Assembly: GCF_900101855.1 (NCBI RefSeq)
Contig: NZ_FMVC01000001.1
Span: forward strand, 434,001 to 498,000
Origin: Flavobacterium anhuiense
Lineage (GTDB): Bacteria > Bacteroidota > Bacteroidia > Flavobacteriales > Flavobacteriaceae
DNA length: 64,000 nucleotides
Reading direction: 5' to 3'
Positions within the stretch are counted from its first letter, which is position 1. Each line of letters opens with the position of its first letter. Shown one piece after another: positions 7,305 through 16,382 of this stretch. Made by a program: the position numbers and the translations under genes. Below the pieces are notes generated by a model that worked only from the letters and a program-made list of their open reading frames with translations, was not told where the DNA came from and ran no database searches.

Positions 7305-8483
7305 ATGAAACCAGACCTATTTCAATCTCCAGATTATTTTAACTTAGACGATTTACTATCTGACGAACATAAATTAGTTCGCGAATCTGCTCGTGCTTGG
7401 GTTAAAAAAGAAGTTTCTCCTATTATAGAAGAATACGCGCAAAAAGCAGAATTTCCTAAACAAATTATTAAAGGTCTTGGAGAAATCGGTGGTTTCGGAC
7501 CTTATATTCCTGTAGAATATGGCGGAGCAGGATTAGACCAAATTTCTTATGGTTTAATTATGCAGGAAATAGAAAGAGGCGATTCTGGTGTAAGATCTAC
7601 CTCATCTGTTCAATCTTCACTAGTAATGTATCCAATCTGGAAATATGGAAACGAAGAACAAAGAATGAAATATCTTCCAAAGCTTGCTACGGGAGAATAT
7701 ATAGGCTGTTTCGGATTAACCGAACCAGATCACGGTTCTGATCCTGGAAGTATGATTACCAATTTTAAAGATATGGGAGATCATTATCTTTTAAATGGTG
7801 CCAAAATGTGGATTTCTAATGCTCCTTTTGCTGATATTGCGATTGTTTGGGCTAAAAATGAAGAAGGAAGAATTCACGGTTTAATTGTAGAACGAGGAAT
7901 GGAAGGCTTTACAACGCCAGAAACTCATAACAAATGGTCACTTCGTGCCTCTGCAACAGGAGAATTAATCTTTGATAATGTAAAAGTTCCAAAAGAAAAT
8001 CTTCTACCAAATAAATCTGGTCTTGGCGCCCCTCTTGGCTGTTTAGATTCTGCTCGTTACGGAATCGCATGGGGAGCAATCGGAGCTGCAATGGATTGTT
8101 ATGATACAGCTTTAAGATATTCAAAAGAAAGAATTCAGTTTGGAAAACCAATTGGAGGAACTCAATTGCAGCAGAAAAAACTGGCGGAAATGATTACCGA
8201 AATCACAAAAGCACAATTATTAACTTGGCGTTTAGGAGTTTTAAGAAACGAAGGTAGAGCAACTTCTGCTCAAATTTCGATGGCAAAACGCAACAATGTA
8301 AACATGGCAATCAACATCGCCAGAGAAGCAAGACAAATGCTCGGAGGCATGGGAATTACTGGCGAATACTCCATCATGCGACACATGATGAACCTTGAAA
8401 GTGTTATTACGTATGAAGGAACTCACGACATACATTTATTGATAACTGGAATGGATGTGACTGGAATTCCAGCATTTAAATAA
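7305..8483 (+). CDS. gcdH: Glutaryl-CoA dehydrogenase (acyl-CoA dehydrogenase family)
   Basis: 392-residue flavoprotein that oxidises and decarboxylates glutaryl-CoA to crotonyl-CoA in lysine and tryptophan breakdown. It shows the acyl-CoA dehydrogenase signature CFGLTEPDHGSDPGS, the RSTSSVQSSLVMYPI stretch typical of glutaryl-CoA dehydrogenases, and the catalytic Glu in ITYEGTHDIH near residue 370. Full length for the family. Single-gene unit: its own promoter lies upstream and a terminator follows. No other lysine-degradation gene is nearby. Confidence 0.9.
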   Translation: MKPDLFQSPDYFNLDDLLSDEHKLVRESARAWVKKEVSPIIEEYAQKAEFPKQIIKGLGEIGGFGPYIPVEYGGAGLDQISYGLIMQEIERGDSGVRSTSSVQSSLVMYPIWKYGNEEQRMKYLPKLATGEYIGCFGLTEPDHGSDPGSMITNFKDMGDHYLLNGAKMWISNAPFADIAIVWAKNEEGRIHGLIVERGMEGFTTPETHNKWSLRASATGELIFDNVKVPKENLLPNKSGLGAPLGCLDSARYGIAWGAIGAAMDCYDTALRYSKERIQFGKPIGGTQLQQKKLAEMITEITKAQLLTWRLGVLRNEGRATSAQISMAKRNNVNMAINIAREARQMLGGMGITGEYSIMRHMMNLESVITYEGTHDIHLLITGMDVTGIPAFK

Positions 8484-8517
8484 ACACTAATTATTAAAAT
8501 ATACATAAAATCAATCT

Positions 8518-8548
8518 AAAAAGCTTCTTCTTGACGGAGAAGCTTTTT
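8518..8548 (+). terminator. Terminator after the acyl-CoA dehydrogenase gene
   Basis: An 11-bp perfect stem (AAAAAGCTTCT with AGAAGCTTTTT) with a 9-base loop ends in a T-run. Its last T is also the first base of the next promoter. Confidence 0.75.
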
Positions 8549-8555
8549 ATCTTTG
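8548..8555 (+). promoter_or_regulatory. -7 element of the DUF3050 gene
   Basis: TATCTTTG is an exact match, 20 bases before the ATG at 8575, and it overlaps the terminator T-run. No -33 TTG sits at ideal spacing (nearest at 8531-8533). Confidence 0.45.
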
Positions 8556-8574
8556 CATCAAAATTTTTTCAAAA

Positions 8575-9357
8575 ATGAATATCGAAACGATAAACAAAAG
8601 CATTCAACCTCAAAAAGACCAACTATTAAACCACTCTTTATACAATAAGATTCAAAATATAAATGATCTTCACAGCTTTCTAGAAACTCACGTTTTTGCT
8701 GTTTGGGATTTTATGTCACTTTTAAAAGCCTTACAGGCCAAACTTACTTGTACAACAACACCTTGGTTTGCTACCAAAAATCCAGAAACACGTTATTTGA
8801 TTAATGAAATTGTTCTTGCAGAAGAGAGCGATTTAAGTATTGATGGAAGAAGACAAAGCCACTACGAAATGTATCTTGAAGCTATGGAAGACTGTGGCGC
8901 AGATACAACAGGAGTTTTAAAATTCTTATCAGAGGTGACCTCTCTTCATAATATATTCGTAGCAATCAAACAAAGCTCATTGCATCCAAATGTAAAAGCC
9001 TTTTTAGATTTTACTTTTAGAGTTATCGAAGAAGGAAAACCACACGAAATTGCAGCAGCATTTACTTTTGGAAGAGAAGATTTGATTCCGAGTATGTTTA
9101 CTGAAATTTTGAAAAACTTCCAGAAAAACCTTCCGGAAACCGATTTAGCAATATTACTATACTATTTTGAAAGACATATCGAATTGGATGCCGATGAACA
9201 TGGACCAATGGCTATGCAAATGATTACAGAACTGTGTGAAAACGATGCTCAAAAATGGAAAGAAGTTGAAGAAGTTTCGATTCTTGCTCTAGAAAAACGC
9301 ATCGGACTTTGGAATGCTATCGAGGAAGAAATTTTGATGAAAGCCGAAATGGTTTAA
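8575..9357 (+). CDS. DUF3050 domain protein
   Basis: 260 residues, mostly helical, matching what I recall of DUF3050 (the VWDFMSLLKALQ and TTPWFATKNPETRYLINEIVLAEESD stretches). Conserved His and Glu residues on helices (ETHVFAVWDF, EIVLAEESD, FERHIELDADEHGP) suggest a heme-oxygenase-like fold that could hold a di-iron centre, but this is inference. No signal peptide, so cytoplasmic. It stands alone between two terminators, with no pathway context. Confidence 0.75.
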   Translation: MNIETINKSIQPQKDQLLNHSLYNKIQNINDLHSFLETHVFAVWDFMSLLKALQAKLTCTTTPWFATKNPETRYLINEIVLAEESDLSIDGRRQSHYEMYLEAMEDCGADTTGVLKFLSEVTSLHNIFVAIKQSSLHPNVKAFLDFTFRVIEEGKPHEIAAAFTFGREDLIPSMFTEILKNFQKNLPETDLAILLYYFERHIELDADEHGPMAMQMITELCENDAQKWKEVEEVSILALEKRIGLWNAIEEEILMKAEMV

Positions 9358-9365
9358 AAATTACT

Positions 9366-9388
9366 ATAAGTTATGTAACATAACTTAT
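9366..9388. promoter_or_regulatory. Perfect palindrome upstream of an AraC gene
   Basis: A 10-bp inverted repeat (ATAAGTTATG, 3-base loop, CATAACTTAT). It lacks a T-run, so it looks more like a binding site or weak hairpin than a terminator. The half ATAAGTTAT recurs at 9429-9437. Confidence 0.4.
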
Positions 9389-9394
9389 TTCTTA

Positions 9395-9445
9395 AAAATT
9401 CCAATAACTGAAACTGTTTAATGACAGATAAGTTATTGGAATTTT
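9395..9445 (+). terminator. Terminator after DUF3050
   Basis: A 15-bp perfect stem (9395-9409 with 9431-9445) encloses a loop with its own small CTGT/ACAG stem, followed by TTTTTT. It overlaps the upstream half of the next promoter. Confidence 0.7.
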
Positions 9446-9454
9446 GTTTTTTCA

Positions 9455-9462
9455 TACCTTTG
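9455..9462 (+). promoter_or_regulatory. -7 element of the AraC gene
   Basis: TACCTTTG is an exact match, with TTG at 9436-9438 (spacer 16), 28 bases before the ATG at 9491. Confidence 0.5.
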
Positions 9463-9490
9463 ACATTCAGCCTGTTGAAAATACTTTCAA

Positions 9491-10264
9491 ATGAACATTA
9501 TCGATTTCATTCCAACAGAACAGTTAAGACCTTTTATTAAGACTTACAGAATTATCGAAAGCGAAGACGAATTGGTAAACCGGGTTTTGCCCAGCACCTC
9601 TCTAGCAATTGCTTTTCGCTGCAAAGGCTATGTTAATTATATTAAAGAAAATCGGCACGAAAAACTGCCCGTTTCTACAATTTCAGGTATTCGCAAATCA
9701 GTACGATTAATTAATTACGCAAAAGATACGGCAACTCTTATCATTCAGTTTAAAGAAGCTGGAGCTAAAGCTTTTTTTAAAGAACCGCTTCATGAATTAT
9801 TCGAAGAAAGTGTTTCGCTCGACAACTTTATTCCACAGCAAAAAATTGCCATTATCGAAGAACTTTTAGTGGAAGCCAAAACCAACAATCAAAAAATTGC
9901 AGTTATAGAACAGTTTCTTTTATCAAGACTGCACAATTACAAACCCGACAATCTAATCTCTGCTGCCATTACTATCATACAATCAAAAAAAGGCATCGTT
10001 AAAATAAAAGAGCTTGCTGATGCGCTTTTTATCAGTCAAGACGCATTTGAAAAAAGGTTCCGAAAAACAATTGGATCTTCTCCGAAACAATTTTGCTATG
10101 TTGTTCGCATAAAATCAATTATCGATCACAAACAAAAAAATCAAAACCTCATCGATCTGGCTATTGATGCCGGATATTTTGACCAGCCCCATTTTAATAA
10201 AGATTTCAAGTTGTTTACAGGACAAACTCCAAGTGAGTTTTTCAATTTTCCTTCTTTTTGGTAA
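9491..10264 (+). CDS. AraC-family transcriptional regulator
   Basis: 257-residue cytoplasmic regulator. The N-terminal part (to about 140, DFIPTEQLRPFIKTYRIIES) resembles the ligand-sensing half seen with DUF6597-type AraC proteins. The C-terminal part has two helix-turn-helix units (IKELADALFISQDAFEKRF and IDLAIDAGYFDQPHFNKDFK) ending in TGQTPSEF. It precedes an exported ABM-fold protein by 67 bases in the same direction, so that gene is its likely target or co-transcribed partner. The ligand is unknown. Confidence 0.88.
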   Translation: MNIIDFIPTEQLRPFIKTYRIIESEDELVNRVLPSTSLAIAFRCKGYVNYIKENRHEKLPVSTISGIRKSVRLINYAKDTATLIIQFKEAGAKAFFKEPLHELFEESVSLDNFIPQQKIAIIEELLVEAKTNNQKIAVIEQFLLSRLHNYKPDNLISAAITIIQSKKGIVKIKELADALFISQDAFEKRFRKTIGSSPKQFCYVVRIKSIIDHKQKNQNLIDLAIDAGYFDQPHFNKDFKLFTGQTPSEFFNFPSFW

Positions 10265-10331
10265 ATCAATGATTTTTTACAAGGATTAAGTTTTCACAAT
10301 TCTGAATTTTACATCAATAAAAACAGGAGTT

Positions 10332-10760
10332 ATGAAAACAAATATTTTAATCGGAATTGTCTTTTTGACATTATTCAACTATAGAACAAATGCTCAATCA
10401 ACAACAATCAATTCAGAAATTGAACTTAAAAAATCAGAAACCATGCAACAAATTTTTATCGATAAATTTATTGTTCCCGAAAAATCAAAACAAGAATTTT
10501 TAGAACGAGTACGCATTAACCGAAACTTCATAAAACATTTAAACGGCTTTGTAAATGACAATGCATACGAACGCATTGACGAAAATGGAAATTTAATTTA
10601 CTTAACGATTGCTGTCTGGAAAAATGAAACCGTCTTGAAAAGCGCCAAAGAGGCCGTGCAAGCTTACTATAAAAAAGAAGGTTTTAATATCTCTGAAATG
10701 TTTGCAAGATTAAATATCACCATGGAAAGAAATATTTATAAAGAAGCCGTAAAACCGTAA
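10332..10760 (+). CDS. Exported antibiotic-biosynthesis-monooxygenase (ABM) fold protein
   Basis: 142 residues with a signal peptide (about 1-21, ending TNA before Q), then a ferredoxin-like ABM domain (IFIDKFIVPEKSKQEFLERV, FIKHLNGFVNDNAYERID, YLTIAVWKNE). Proteins of this fold act as small monooxygenases or heme-degrading enzymes, but most are cytoplasmic; this one should be exported. No separate promoter is obvious, so read-through from the AraC gene is plausible. Confidence 0.72.
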   Translation: MKTNILIGIVFLTLFNYRTNAQSTTINSEIELKKSETMQQIFIDKFIVPEKSKQEFLERVRINRNFIKHLNGFVNDNAYERIDENGNLIYLTIAVWKNETVLKSAKEAVQAYYKKEGFNISEMFARLNITMERNIYKEAVKP

Positions 10761-10812
10761 CGCCCTATTTAACGTAACTATTTGTTTAAAGCCAATTTAA
10801 TTTAAAAAAATT

Positions 10813-11565
10813 ATGAAACCAGATTTTAAACAGATAGTTATTGTTATACTCTCAGGATTTCTTTTGAGCTGCAGTTCAGATGAACCCTCATCTCCTACGA
10901 CAACCACTCCTCCAGTTGTAAATCCGCCTACAACAAATCCTCCAATTTCGAGTTCTGTAAATTATTTGGCATTAGGCGACAGTTACACTATTGGTCAGAG
11001 CGTTTGCGAAACATGTCGTTTTCCAGAACAGCTCAAAGCAAGTTTAAACGCCATGTACTCTAGTACAATTTCATTAAAAATAATTGCAACAACTGGCTGG
11101 ACAACATCTAATTTGCTTTCAGCAATCGAATCGCAAAAACCAGAATCCAATTATGATTTGGTAACGCTTTTAATTGGAGTTAACAATCAATATCAGCACA
11201 AAAGCTTTTCTGTTTATGAAAAAGAATTTCCTGAATTGGTCAGCAAAGCTATTATGCTGGCCAAAGGTGATCGAAAAAATGTTGTTGTCATTTCTATTCC
11301 TGATTATGCTTACACGCCCTATGGACAAAGTTTATTCGGACAGCAAAGCACCACAATTTCTGCAGAAATAGATCAATATAATTCTTTTGCAGAAAACTAT
11401 TGCAATAACAATCAGGTTGCTTTTGTTTCGATTACAGATATTACGCGTATGGGGTTAAGCAATCCAAATCTTGTTGCCTCAGACGGTTTACATCCTTCCC
11501 AAACAGCTTACAAAATGTTTGTAGACAGAATGATGCCGAAAGTCAAAATCGCTTTACAGAATTAG
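10813..11565 (+). CDS. SGNH/GDSL hydrolase lipoprotein
   Basis: 250 residues. A lipobox ends at Cys20 (SGFLLSC) and is followed by a Ser/Thr/Pro-rich linker, so it should be membrane-anchored outside the cytoplasm. The catalytic blocks are present: GDSYT with Ser57, the GVNN block III Asn, and the C-terminal DGLHP Asp/His pair. It probably de-esterifies an ester substrate such as a polysaccharide acetyl group or lipid; the substrate is unknown. It starts 52 bases after the ABM gene. Confidence 0.88.
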   Translation: MKPDFKQIVIVILSGFLLSCSSDEPSSPTTTTPPVVNPPTTNPPISSSVNYLALGDSYTIGQSVCETCRFPEQLKASLNAMYSSTISLKIIATTGWTTSNLLSAIESQKPESNYDLVTLLIGVNNQYQHKSFSVYEKEFPELVSKAIMLAKGDRKNVVVISIPDYAYTPYGQSLFGQQSTTISAEIDQYNSFAENYCNNNQVAFVSITDITRMGLSNPNLVASDGLHPSQTAYKMFVDRMMPKVKIALQN

Positions 11566-11609
11566 TTTTTTAATTTCTTGAAGCAGAACATTCATTTTCA
11601 AAACAAATT

Positions 11610-11680
11610 TAGTCCCGCTATCCACTATATCTTTTGTTCTGAACCCCAGAACAAAAGGATATCGTTTCTATCGGGGCTAG
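11610..11680. repeat. Intergenic inverted-repeat element
   Basis: Long imperfect hairpin. The inner stem ATCTTTTGTTCTG pairs with CAGAACAAAAGGAT; outer arms TAGTCCCGCTATCC and TATCGGGGCTA pair imperfectly. This resembles a dispersed element I recall between genes of many Flavobacterium genomes. It may also terminate the lipoprotein transcript. Confidence 0.6.
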
Positions 11681-11711
11681 ATTAGAAGTATCCGCTTTAA
11701 GAAAATATACT

Positions 11712-11719
11712 TAATTTTG
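11712..11719 (+). promoter_or_regulatory. -7 element of the GNAT gene
   Basis: TAATTTTG is an exact match, 34 bases before the ATG at 11754. No clear -33 TTG. Confidence 0.4.
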
Positions 11720-11753
11720 CCTGGATAAATTCTTAAAATACAAGCACTACGTA

Positions 11754-12260
11754 ATGATTATTTCTAAAACTACAATACAAGATATCGATGCCGTTTTCAA
11801 TATTTACAATCAAGCTACATCATATCAAAAGACAGTAAACAATAAAAGCTGGAGAGGTTTTGAAAGAGCATTAATAGAAAAAGAAATTGCTGAAAATCGC
11901 CATTACATAATCAAAGAAGGAATCGAAATTGCTTGTACATTTGTGATTACTTTTAATGATTTAATTATTTGGAAGGAAGCCAGTAAAGATCCTGCTATTT
12001 ACCTTCATCGCATTGCTACCAATCCAAAATTTAGAGGACAATCTTATGTCAAAAAAATTATTGAATGGGCTAAAGAATATGCCAAACAAAACGGTAAAGA
12101 ATATATTAGGCTTGACACACACAGCGGAAATGAAAGAATAAATAAATATTACAGCAGCTGTGGCTTCACTTACAAAGGAATAAGCACTATCGAATGGACA
12201 AACGAATTACCAGAACATTATAAAGAAGGTTCTTTTAGTTTGTTTGAGATTAAACTTTAG
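11754..12260 (+). CDS. GNAT-family N-acetyltransferase
   Basis: 168 residues, one GNAT domain. The acetyl-CoA-binding segment is LHRIATNPKFRGQSYVKKII (R-G-Q-x-x-V in place of the usual R/Q-x-x-G-x-G/A), and the C-terminal motif is LDTHSGNERINKYYSSCGF. The acceptor cannot be predicted. It is convergent with the polyamine operon and its last 11 bases overlap the last gene there. Confidence 0.85.
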   Translation: MIISKTTIQDIDAVFNIYNQATSYQKTVNNKSWRGFERALIEKEIAENRHYIIKEGIEIACTFVITFNDLIIWKEASKDPAIYLHRIATNPKFRGQSYVKKIIEWAKEYAKQNGKEYIRLDTHSGNERINKYYSSCGFTYKGISTIEWTNELPEHYKEGSFSLFEIKL

Positions 12261-13281
12261 ATTTAGTTTTGGTTTTCCAAATAAAACCATCCAATAAATA
12301 ATGTGTAAACTGTGGTACGGTCAATAAAGGAACTAACAAAATCTGCCAACTTGAAAAATCAAAATTTGTGATGCTGATATTTTCATTCCAAACAAAAAAT
12401 TCCCAAAGAAATTCTTCCGAAAAAGCAATCAAAAGCAAAATTCCAATGTAAATTAAAAGACCTTTATACTGTTTTAAAAAAGATAAACGCCCCAATTCTG
12501 TTTCCGATTTTCCGTCAATTTCTTTAAAATAAACCAAAGCCATATACGGAATTCCATGCGATACGACATTCAATAAAGTAAAAATCAGATCATCATTAAA
12601 ATACACAATTCCAAAATACCAGGACAAAGCAGTTCCCAGAATAATGCTGTTTTTTGGAATATTAAAAAATCGGTTCTGAATTGATTTTACAGCCGTATAA
12701 ACCACATACAGAATCAAAATCCCAATATAAACCCAAAACAGGATTTCTAGAATTCTTTGATTTTCAAACCTAAAAAATTCATTTTCTACAAACCAGTTGA
12801 ATTTTCGCTTAGACGAAAAAAACCAATATAGCATCGGGTATCCAGTTGAAGCATAAATCGCAAGATTATCAATACAAATCGAGATTTTGGTCTTCGTTTC
12901 TTTTCTGGCGTACAATCTCATAAAACCATATTGCTGTCTTATAAAATGAAAAACAGCTACGTAAGCCAAAAAAGACCAAAAAACTAAACTTCCGAAAGAG
13001 AAAAGCACAATTCCGGTTACGAAACAAAAAAGCGGCAACAGAATCAATCTTCTTTTTTGTTTCTGAAATTCATCTGCAACAAAATAAGTTTTGAATAAAG
13101 TTGCATAAACGTGTGCAACATCAATAAACACAATCAGGAAAAGCCAAGTATAAAAAGAATAATATTCTTCAATCTGAGCAATATAATCCTGAAAAATGAA
13201 AATGATCGCCAAAACAAAAAATGACGGACCAATTATAAAAGCTAAATCGGTTTTGGCTTTATGAATCCACGGTTGTTCCAT
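12250..13281 (-). CDS. Multi-pass membrane protein with conserved histidines
   Basis: 343 residues, about eight membrane helices. I do not recognise the family by name. Histidines recur at helix ends (DVAHVYATLFKTYF, VFHFIRQQYGFMRLY, VSHGIPYMALVYFKE, PQFTHYLLDGFIWK), a pattern like membrane metal enzymes such as desaturases, but that is only a suggestion. Its ATG overlaps the FAD oxidoreductase end by 23 bases, so it is translationally coupled and belongs to the polyamine operon as last gene. Confidence 0.75.
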   Translation of the reverse strand: MEQPWIHKAKTDLAFIIGPSFFVLAIIFIFQDYIAQIEEYYSFYTWLFLIVFIDVAHVYATLFKTYFVADEFQKQKRRLILLPLFCFVTGIVLFSFGSLVFWSFLAYVAVFHFIRQQYGFMRLYARKETKTKISICIDNLAIYASTGYPMLYWFFSSKRKFNWFVENEFFRFENQRILEILFWVYIGILILYVVYTAVKSIQNRFFNIPKNSIILGTALSWYFGIVYFNDDLIFTLLNVVSHGIPYMALVYFKEIDGKSETELGRLSFLKQYKGLLIYIGILLLIAFSEEFLWEFFVWNENISITNFDFSSWQILLVPLLTVPQFTHYLLDGFIWKTKTKSKV

Positions 13282-14887
13282 CTACAATTTCATTTACAAC
13301 ATTAATTCCCTGATGAAAAGCTTCTTCAAAAATCGAAATTCCTGATAAATCGCTATGAGCAAAATATATTTTATTTTGAATGTTTTGCTTGGCTTGTTTT
13401 TTCGCTTCTCCAAAAATAAAGCCTGGAGCAGGCGAAATCATTCCGTGCCCCAAAAGAAACACCTCTATATCTTCTGTACATTCTTCAATATCTGGATGCG
13501 CCACTTTTAAGTCATTCAAAACAAACTGTTTCCAATATTCTTTGTCTTTTTTATACAGCTCTTTTCTGGTTTTCTTCAAATCGGCAGACGAAAAACTATA
13601 ATAATATGTAATCACTTTTTTGTCCTGAACCTGATTCACGGTCTGATGCTGATCGTAAACATATCCCAAACCTTTTGCATCATAAATTACATTGTCCCAA
13701 GAAAGCGGAAAACTAAAATCATCTGATAAATCATTTACAATCAGCGTTGCCAAAAGCCAAGGCGTGTAATGAAAATATTCGGTAAACGTTTTTCTGTCTT
13801 TAATCAAATATTGATTTACAAACTGCGGAGAACTCATAATCACTTTATCAGCAATTATTTCAACCGAGGTTTTATTGACATCATCAAAAGCTTTTGCAAT
13901 CACTTTATTGTTCTCTACTTTGACTTCATAAACCAAATGATTTTTGAGCGTTTTGTCTTTCGTATATTTTTTAAGATGATTGGCCAAACGCGAATTACCT
14001 TCAGGCCACGTTAAAACGCTGTCGCGCTTTTCGGGCGTACAATCTTGTTTTCTTCCTGCAAAATAATGAATTCCTGCCCAAGCTGAAACATATTCGATTC
14101 CTAAACCAAAATCATCTTTACAGCAATAATCGATATAATTGAACAAAGGCTCAGACGTAAAATGATTGTCTTTGAACCACTGTTTCATGGTAATTTTATC
14201 CAAAGCTCTAGTCTTTTCGTCTTTAGAAGAAAGATACAGCGGAATATCAAACAAATATTTCTGGTCTTCTCCTTTAGCGGTTCTAAACGCATCCATTTTT
14301 TTGAAGAATTTGTCAAACTCCAAATCATCAGAAATCAAATTTCCTTCTTTTGGAACGACGCCTTCCTGCCAGTTATTTTTATAGAACAAACGTTCGTCTG
14401 GCGCAAAAGTCAATTGCAATTCATCAAAAATTGGAAAACCTTTTTCACTATAACTTAAAATTATTTTTTCTTCTTCTAGAAAACGAAGCAGTTCTTTATC
14501 TTGGAAATTAGGCAAAGGCAAATAATGCGCTCCCAAAGGATATTTGGAATATTTATTTTCTCCATTAGAAGAATTTCCGCCCAAATGATTTTCTAATTCT
14601 ACTATCAAAAAATCTGAAATTCCTTTTTTATGAAATTGGCGCGCTGCACTTAAACCCGAAATTCCTCCGCCGACAATTAGATACGGAATGTGGATTTGTT
14701 TCGTTGGTTTAGGAAAATCTTTAATCCACAAACGATGACCAAGCAAGTGTTTAGTTCCAGATAAACGAATCATCATCGCCGCAATTTTATCCGAACAAAA
14801 CTGCAGAAACGGAACTGCAATTAAAGCCGCGCCAACTACTTTTATAAAGCTCCTTCTGGATTTATTGCAGTTTTCCCCACTCTTCAT
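13259..14887 (-). CDS. Tat-exported FAD/NAD(P)-binding amine-oxidase-like protein
   Basis: 542 residues. The N-terminus carries a twin-arginine signal (SRRSFIK followed by a hydrophobic stretch). A dinucleotide-binding motif follows (VGGGISGLSAARQFHKKG, then VELENHLGGNS), typical of flavin amine oxidases and protoporphyrinogen-oxidase-like proteins. I chose the ATG at 14887 over an adjacent TTG. It overlaps the spermidine-synthase-like gene by 26 bases. Given its operon, a periplasmic or membrane-surface polyamine adduct is a plausible substrate, though this is inference. Confidence 0.83.
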   Translation of the reverse strand: MKSGENCNKSRRSFIKVVGAALIAVPFLQFCSDKIAAMMIRLSGTKHLLGHRLWIKDFPKPTKQIHIPYLIVGGGISGLSAARQFHKKGISDFLIVELENHLGGNSSNGENKYSKYPLGAHYLPLPNFQDKELLRFLEEEKIILSYSEKGFPIFDELQLTFAPDERLFYKNNWQEGVVPKEGNLISDDLEFDKFFKKMDAFRTAKGEDQKYLFDIPLYLSSKDEKTRALDKITMKQWFKDNHFTSEPLFNYIDYCCKDDFGLGIEYVSAWAGIHYFAGRKQDCTPEKRDSVLTWPEGNSRLANHLKKYTKDKTLKNHLVYEVKVENNKVIAKAFDDVNKTSVEIIADKVIMSSPQFVNQYLIKDRKTFTEYFHYTPWLLATLIVNDLSDDFSFPLSWDNVIYDAKGLGYVYDQHQTVNQVQDKKVITYYYSFSSADLKKTRKELYKKDKEYWKQFVLNDLKVAHPDIEECTEDIEVFLLGHGMISPAPGFIFGEAKKQAKQNIQNKIYFAHSDLSGISIFEEAFHQGINVVNEIVDGTTVDS

Positions 14888-16382
14888 CAAAATAGCGTAC
14901 TAAAATCTGGTTGTCTAAACGATTGATTTCAATTTGGTTTGAAATCATATCGTTTGTAAAATAATTGAATCGATCGAATTGATAATTGTAAAATTTCAAT
15001 CCGTCTGCTTTTCGGTTTACGGTATTAAAAGTCGTTCCGAAACCGTTAATCGCGATAGTATATCCCCATTCTCCAAACGACGGAACATACGCATGATACG
15101 CGTCAACCTGCGGGAAGACCTGCATGACCGTTTTATTGATACACCAAAAAGATTTCGGCGCAAAATATGGTGAAGTGGTTTGTATCACAACCGCCGCATC
15201 AGGTTTTAAAATGGTTTTTATGGTTTGATAAAAATTAAGTGAATACAATTTCCCCAAACTATAATTGGATGGATCTGGAAAATCGATTATCGCGACATCA
15301 TATTTTTCTTTGTTGTTTTTTGCCCAAATATAAGCGTCGGTATTGATTACGGTAACTTTAGGATTATTCAACGAATTCTGATTGAAATTCGTCAATACCG
15401 AATTGGTTTTGAAAAGCTTTGTCATTCCTTCATCCAAATCTACCAAAGTCACTTTTTGGACGTCTTTGTATCTCAGAATTTCACGAACCGCGAGACCATC
15501 TCCACCACCCAAAACCAAAACGTTTTTGACGCTTTTAGCCATCGACATTGCGGGATGAACTAAAGCCTCGTGATAACGATATTCGTCAGCAGAACTAAAT
15601 TGTAGGTTATTATTCAAATAAAGCCTGTAATCGCTCTTATTATGTGTTAAAACGATACGCTGATACGGTGTCGAATTCGTATAAATGATATTTTCTCCGT
15701 ATAATTTCCCTTCTGAATACGCGAGAATATCATTGGAAAAAATAAAAACAGTCAATAGTATCAAAAACGAGAAAACGGCTTTTGCTCTTAACAAAGATGG
15801 TTTCTTTAATTCTCTTTTTAATAAAAAACACAAAGCAATCGCAATGCTTACATTGATCATTCCGAAGAAAAGAGAAGTTCCCATAATGCCTAATTTCGGC
15901 ACTAAAACCAATGGAAATAAGATTGAAGCTAAAAGCGCTCCGATATAATCAAAGGTAAAAACATTCGAAACCAGATCTTTAAATTCGACTCTATCTTTTA
16001 AAATATTCATTAATAGTGGAATCTCCAATCCGACCAAAAATCCGGTTACGAAAACAAATAAATATAAAATGAATTGAAAAGAACCCACATTTTCAAACAG
16101 CAGAAACAAAATTACTGAGCTTAGACCACCGATAAGTCCGACCAAAATTTCGATTTCTACAAAAGTATTAAGCAGATTCTTATTGAAAAACTTTGAAAAA
16201 AAAGAGCCTATACCCATAGAAAATAGGTATACGCCGATAATAAATGAAAACTGTTTTACCGAATCGCCTAATAAATAACTGGCCAAAGTTCCTGCAACCA
16301 ACTCATAAATAAGTCCGCAAGTGGCAATTATAAATACGGCAAAAAGTAAAAGAAATTCAAATCTAAGAAACTTTTTACCCAT
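14862..16382 (-). CDS. Membrane-fused spermidine synthase homologue
   Basis: 506 residues. The first about 210 hold some seven membrane helices. The remainder is a polyamine aminopropyltransferase domain with the SAM-type motif VLGGGDGLAVREI, the acidic VDLDEGM loop, and DFPDPSNYSLGKLYS corresponding to the catalytic D-x-x-DP loop. It should transfer an aminopropyl group from decarboxylated SAM, made by the SpeD of this operon, to an amine at the membrane. I chose ATG 16382 because it overlaps the DUF350 stop as ATGGGTAA; a GTG at 16394 would overlap more. Confidence 0.88.
   Translation of the reverse strand: MGKKFLRFEFLLLFAVFIIATCGLIYELVAGTLASYLLGDSVKQFSFIIGVYLFSMGIGSFFSKFFNKNLLNTFVEIEILVGLIGGLSSVILFLLFENVGSFQFILYLFVFVTGFLVGLEIPLLMNILKDRVEFKDLVSNVFTFDYIGALLASILFPLVLVPKLGIMGTSLFFGMINVSIAIALCFLLKRELKKPSLLRAKAVFSFLILLTVFIFSNDILAYSEGKLYGENIIYTNSTPYQRIVLTHNKSDYRLYLNNNLQFSSADEYRYHEALVHPAMSMAKSVKNVLVLGGGDGLAVREILRYKDVQKVTLVDLDEGMTKLFKTNSVLTNFNQNSLNNPKVTVINTDAYIWAKNNKEKYDVAIIDFPDPSNYSLGKLYSLNFYQTIKTILKPDAAVVIQTTSPYFAPKSFWCINKTVMQVFPQVDAYHAYVPSFGEWGYTIAINGFGTTFNTVNRKADGLKFYNYQFDRFNYFTNDMISNQIEINRLDNQILVRYFDEEWGKLQ

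Noticed and set aside
13380..15948. Long plus-strand frames inside the polyamine operon
   Set aside because: They are antisense to well-supported overlapping genes and have no family resemblance.
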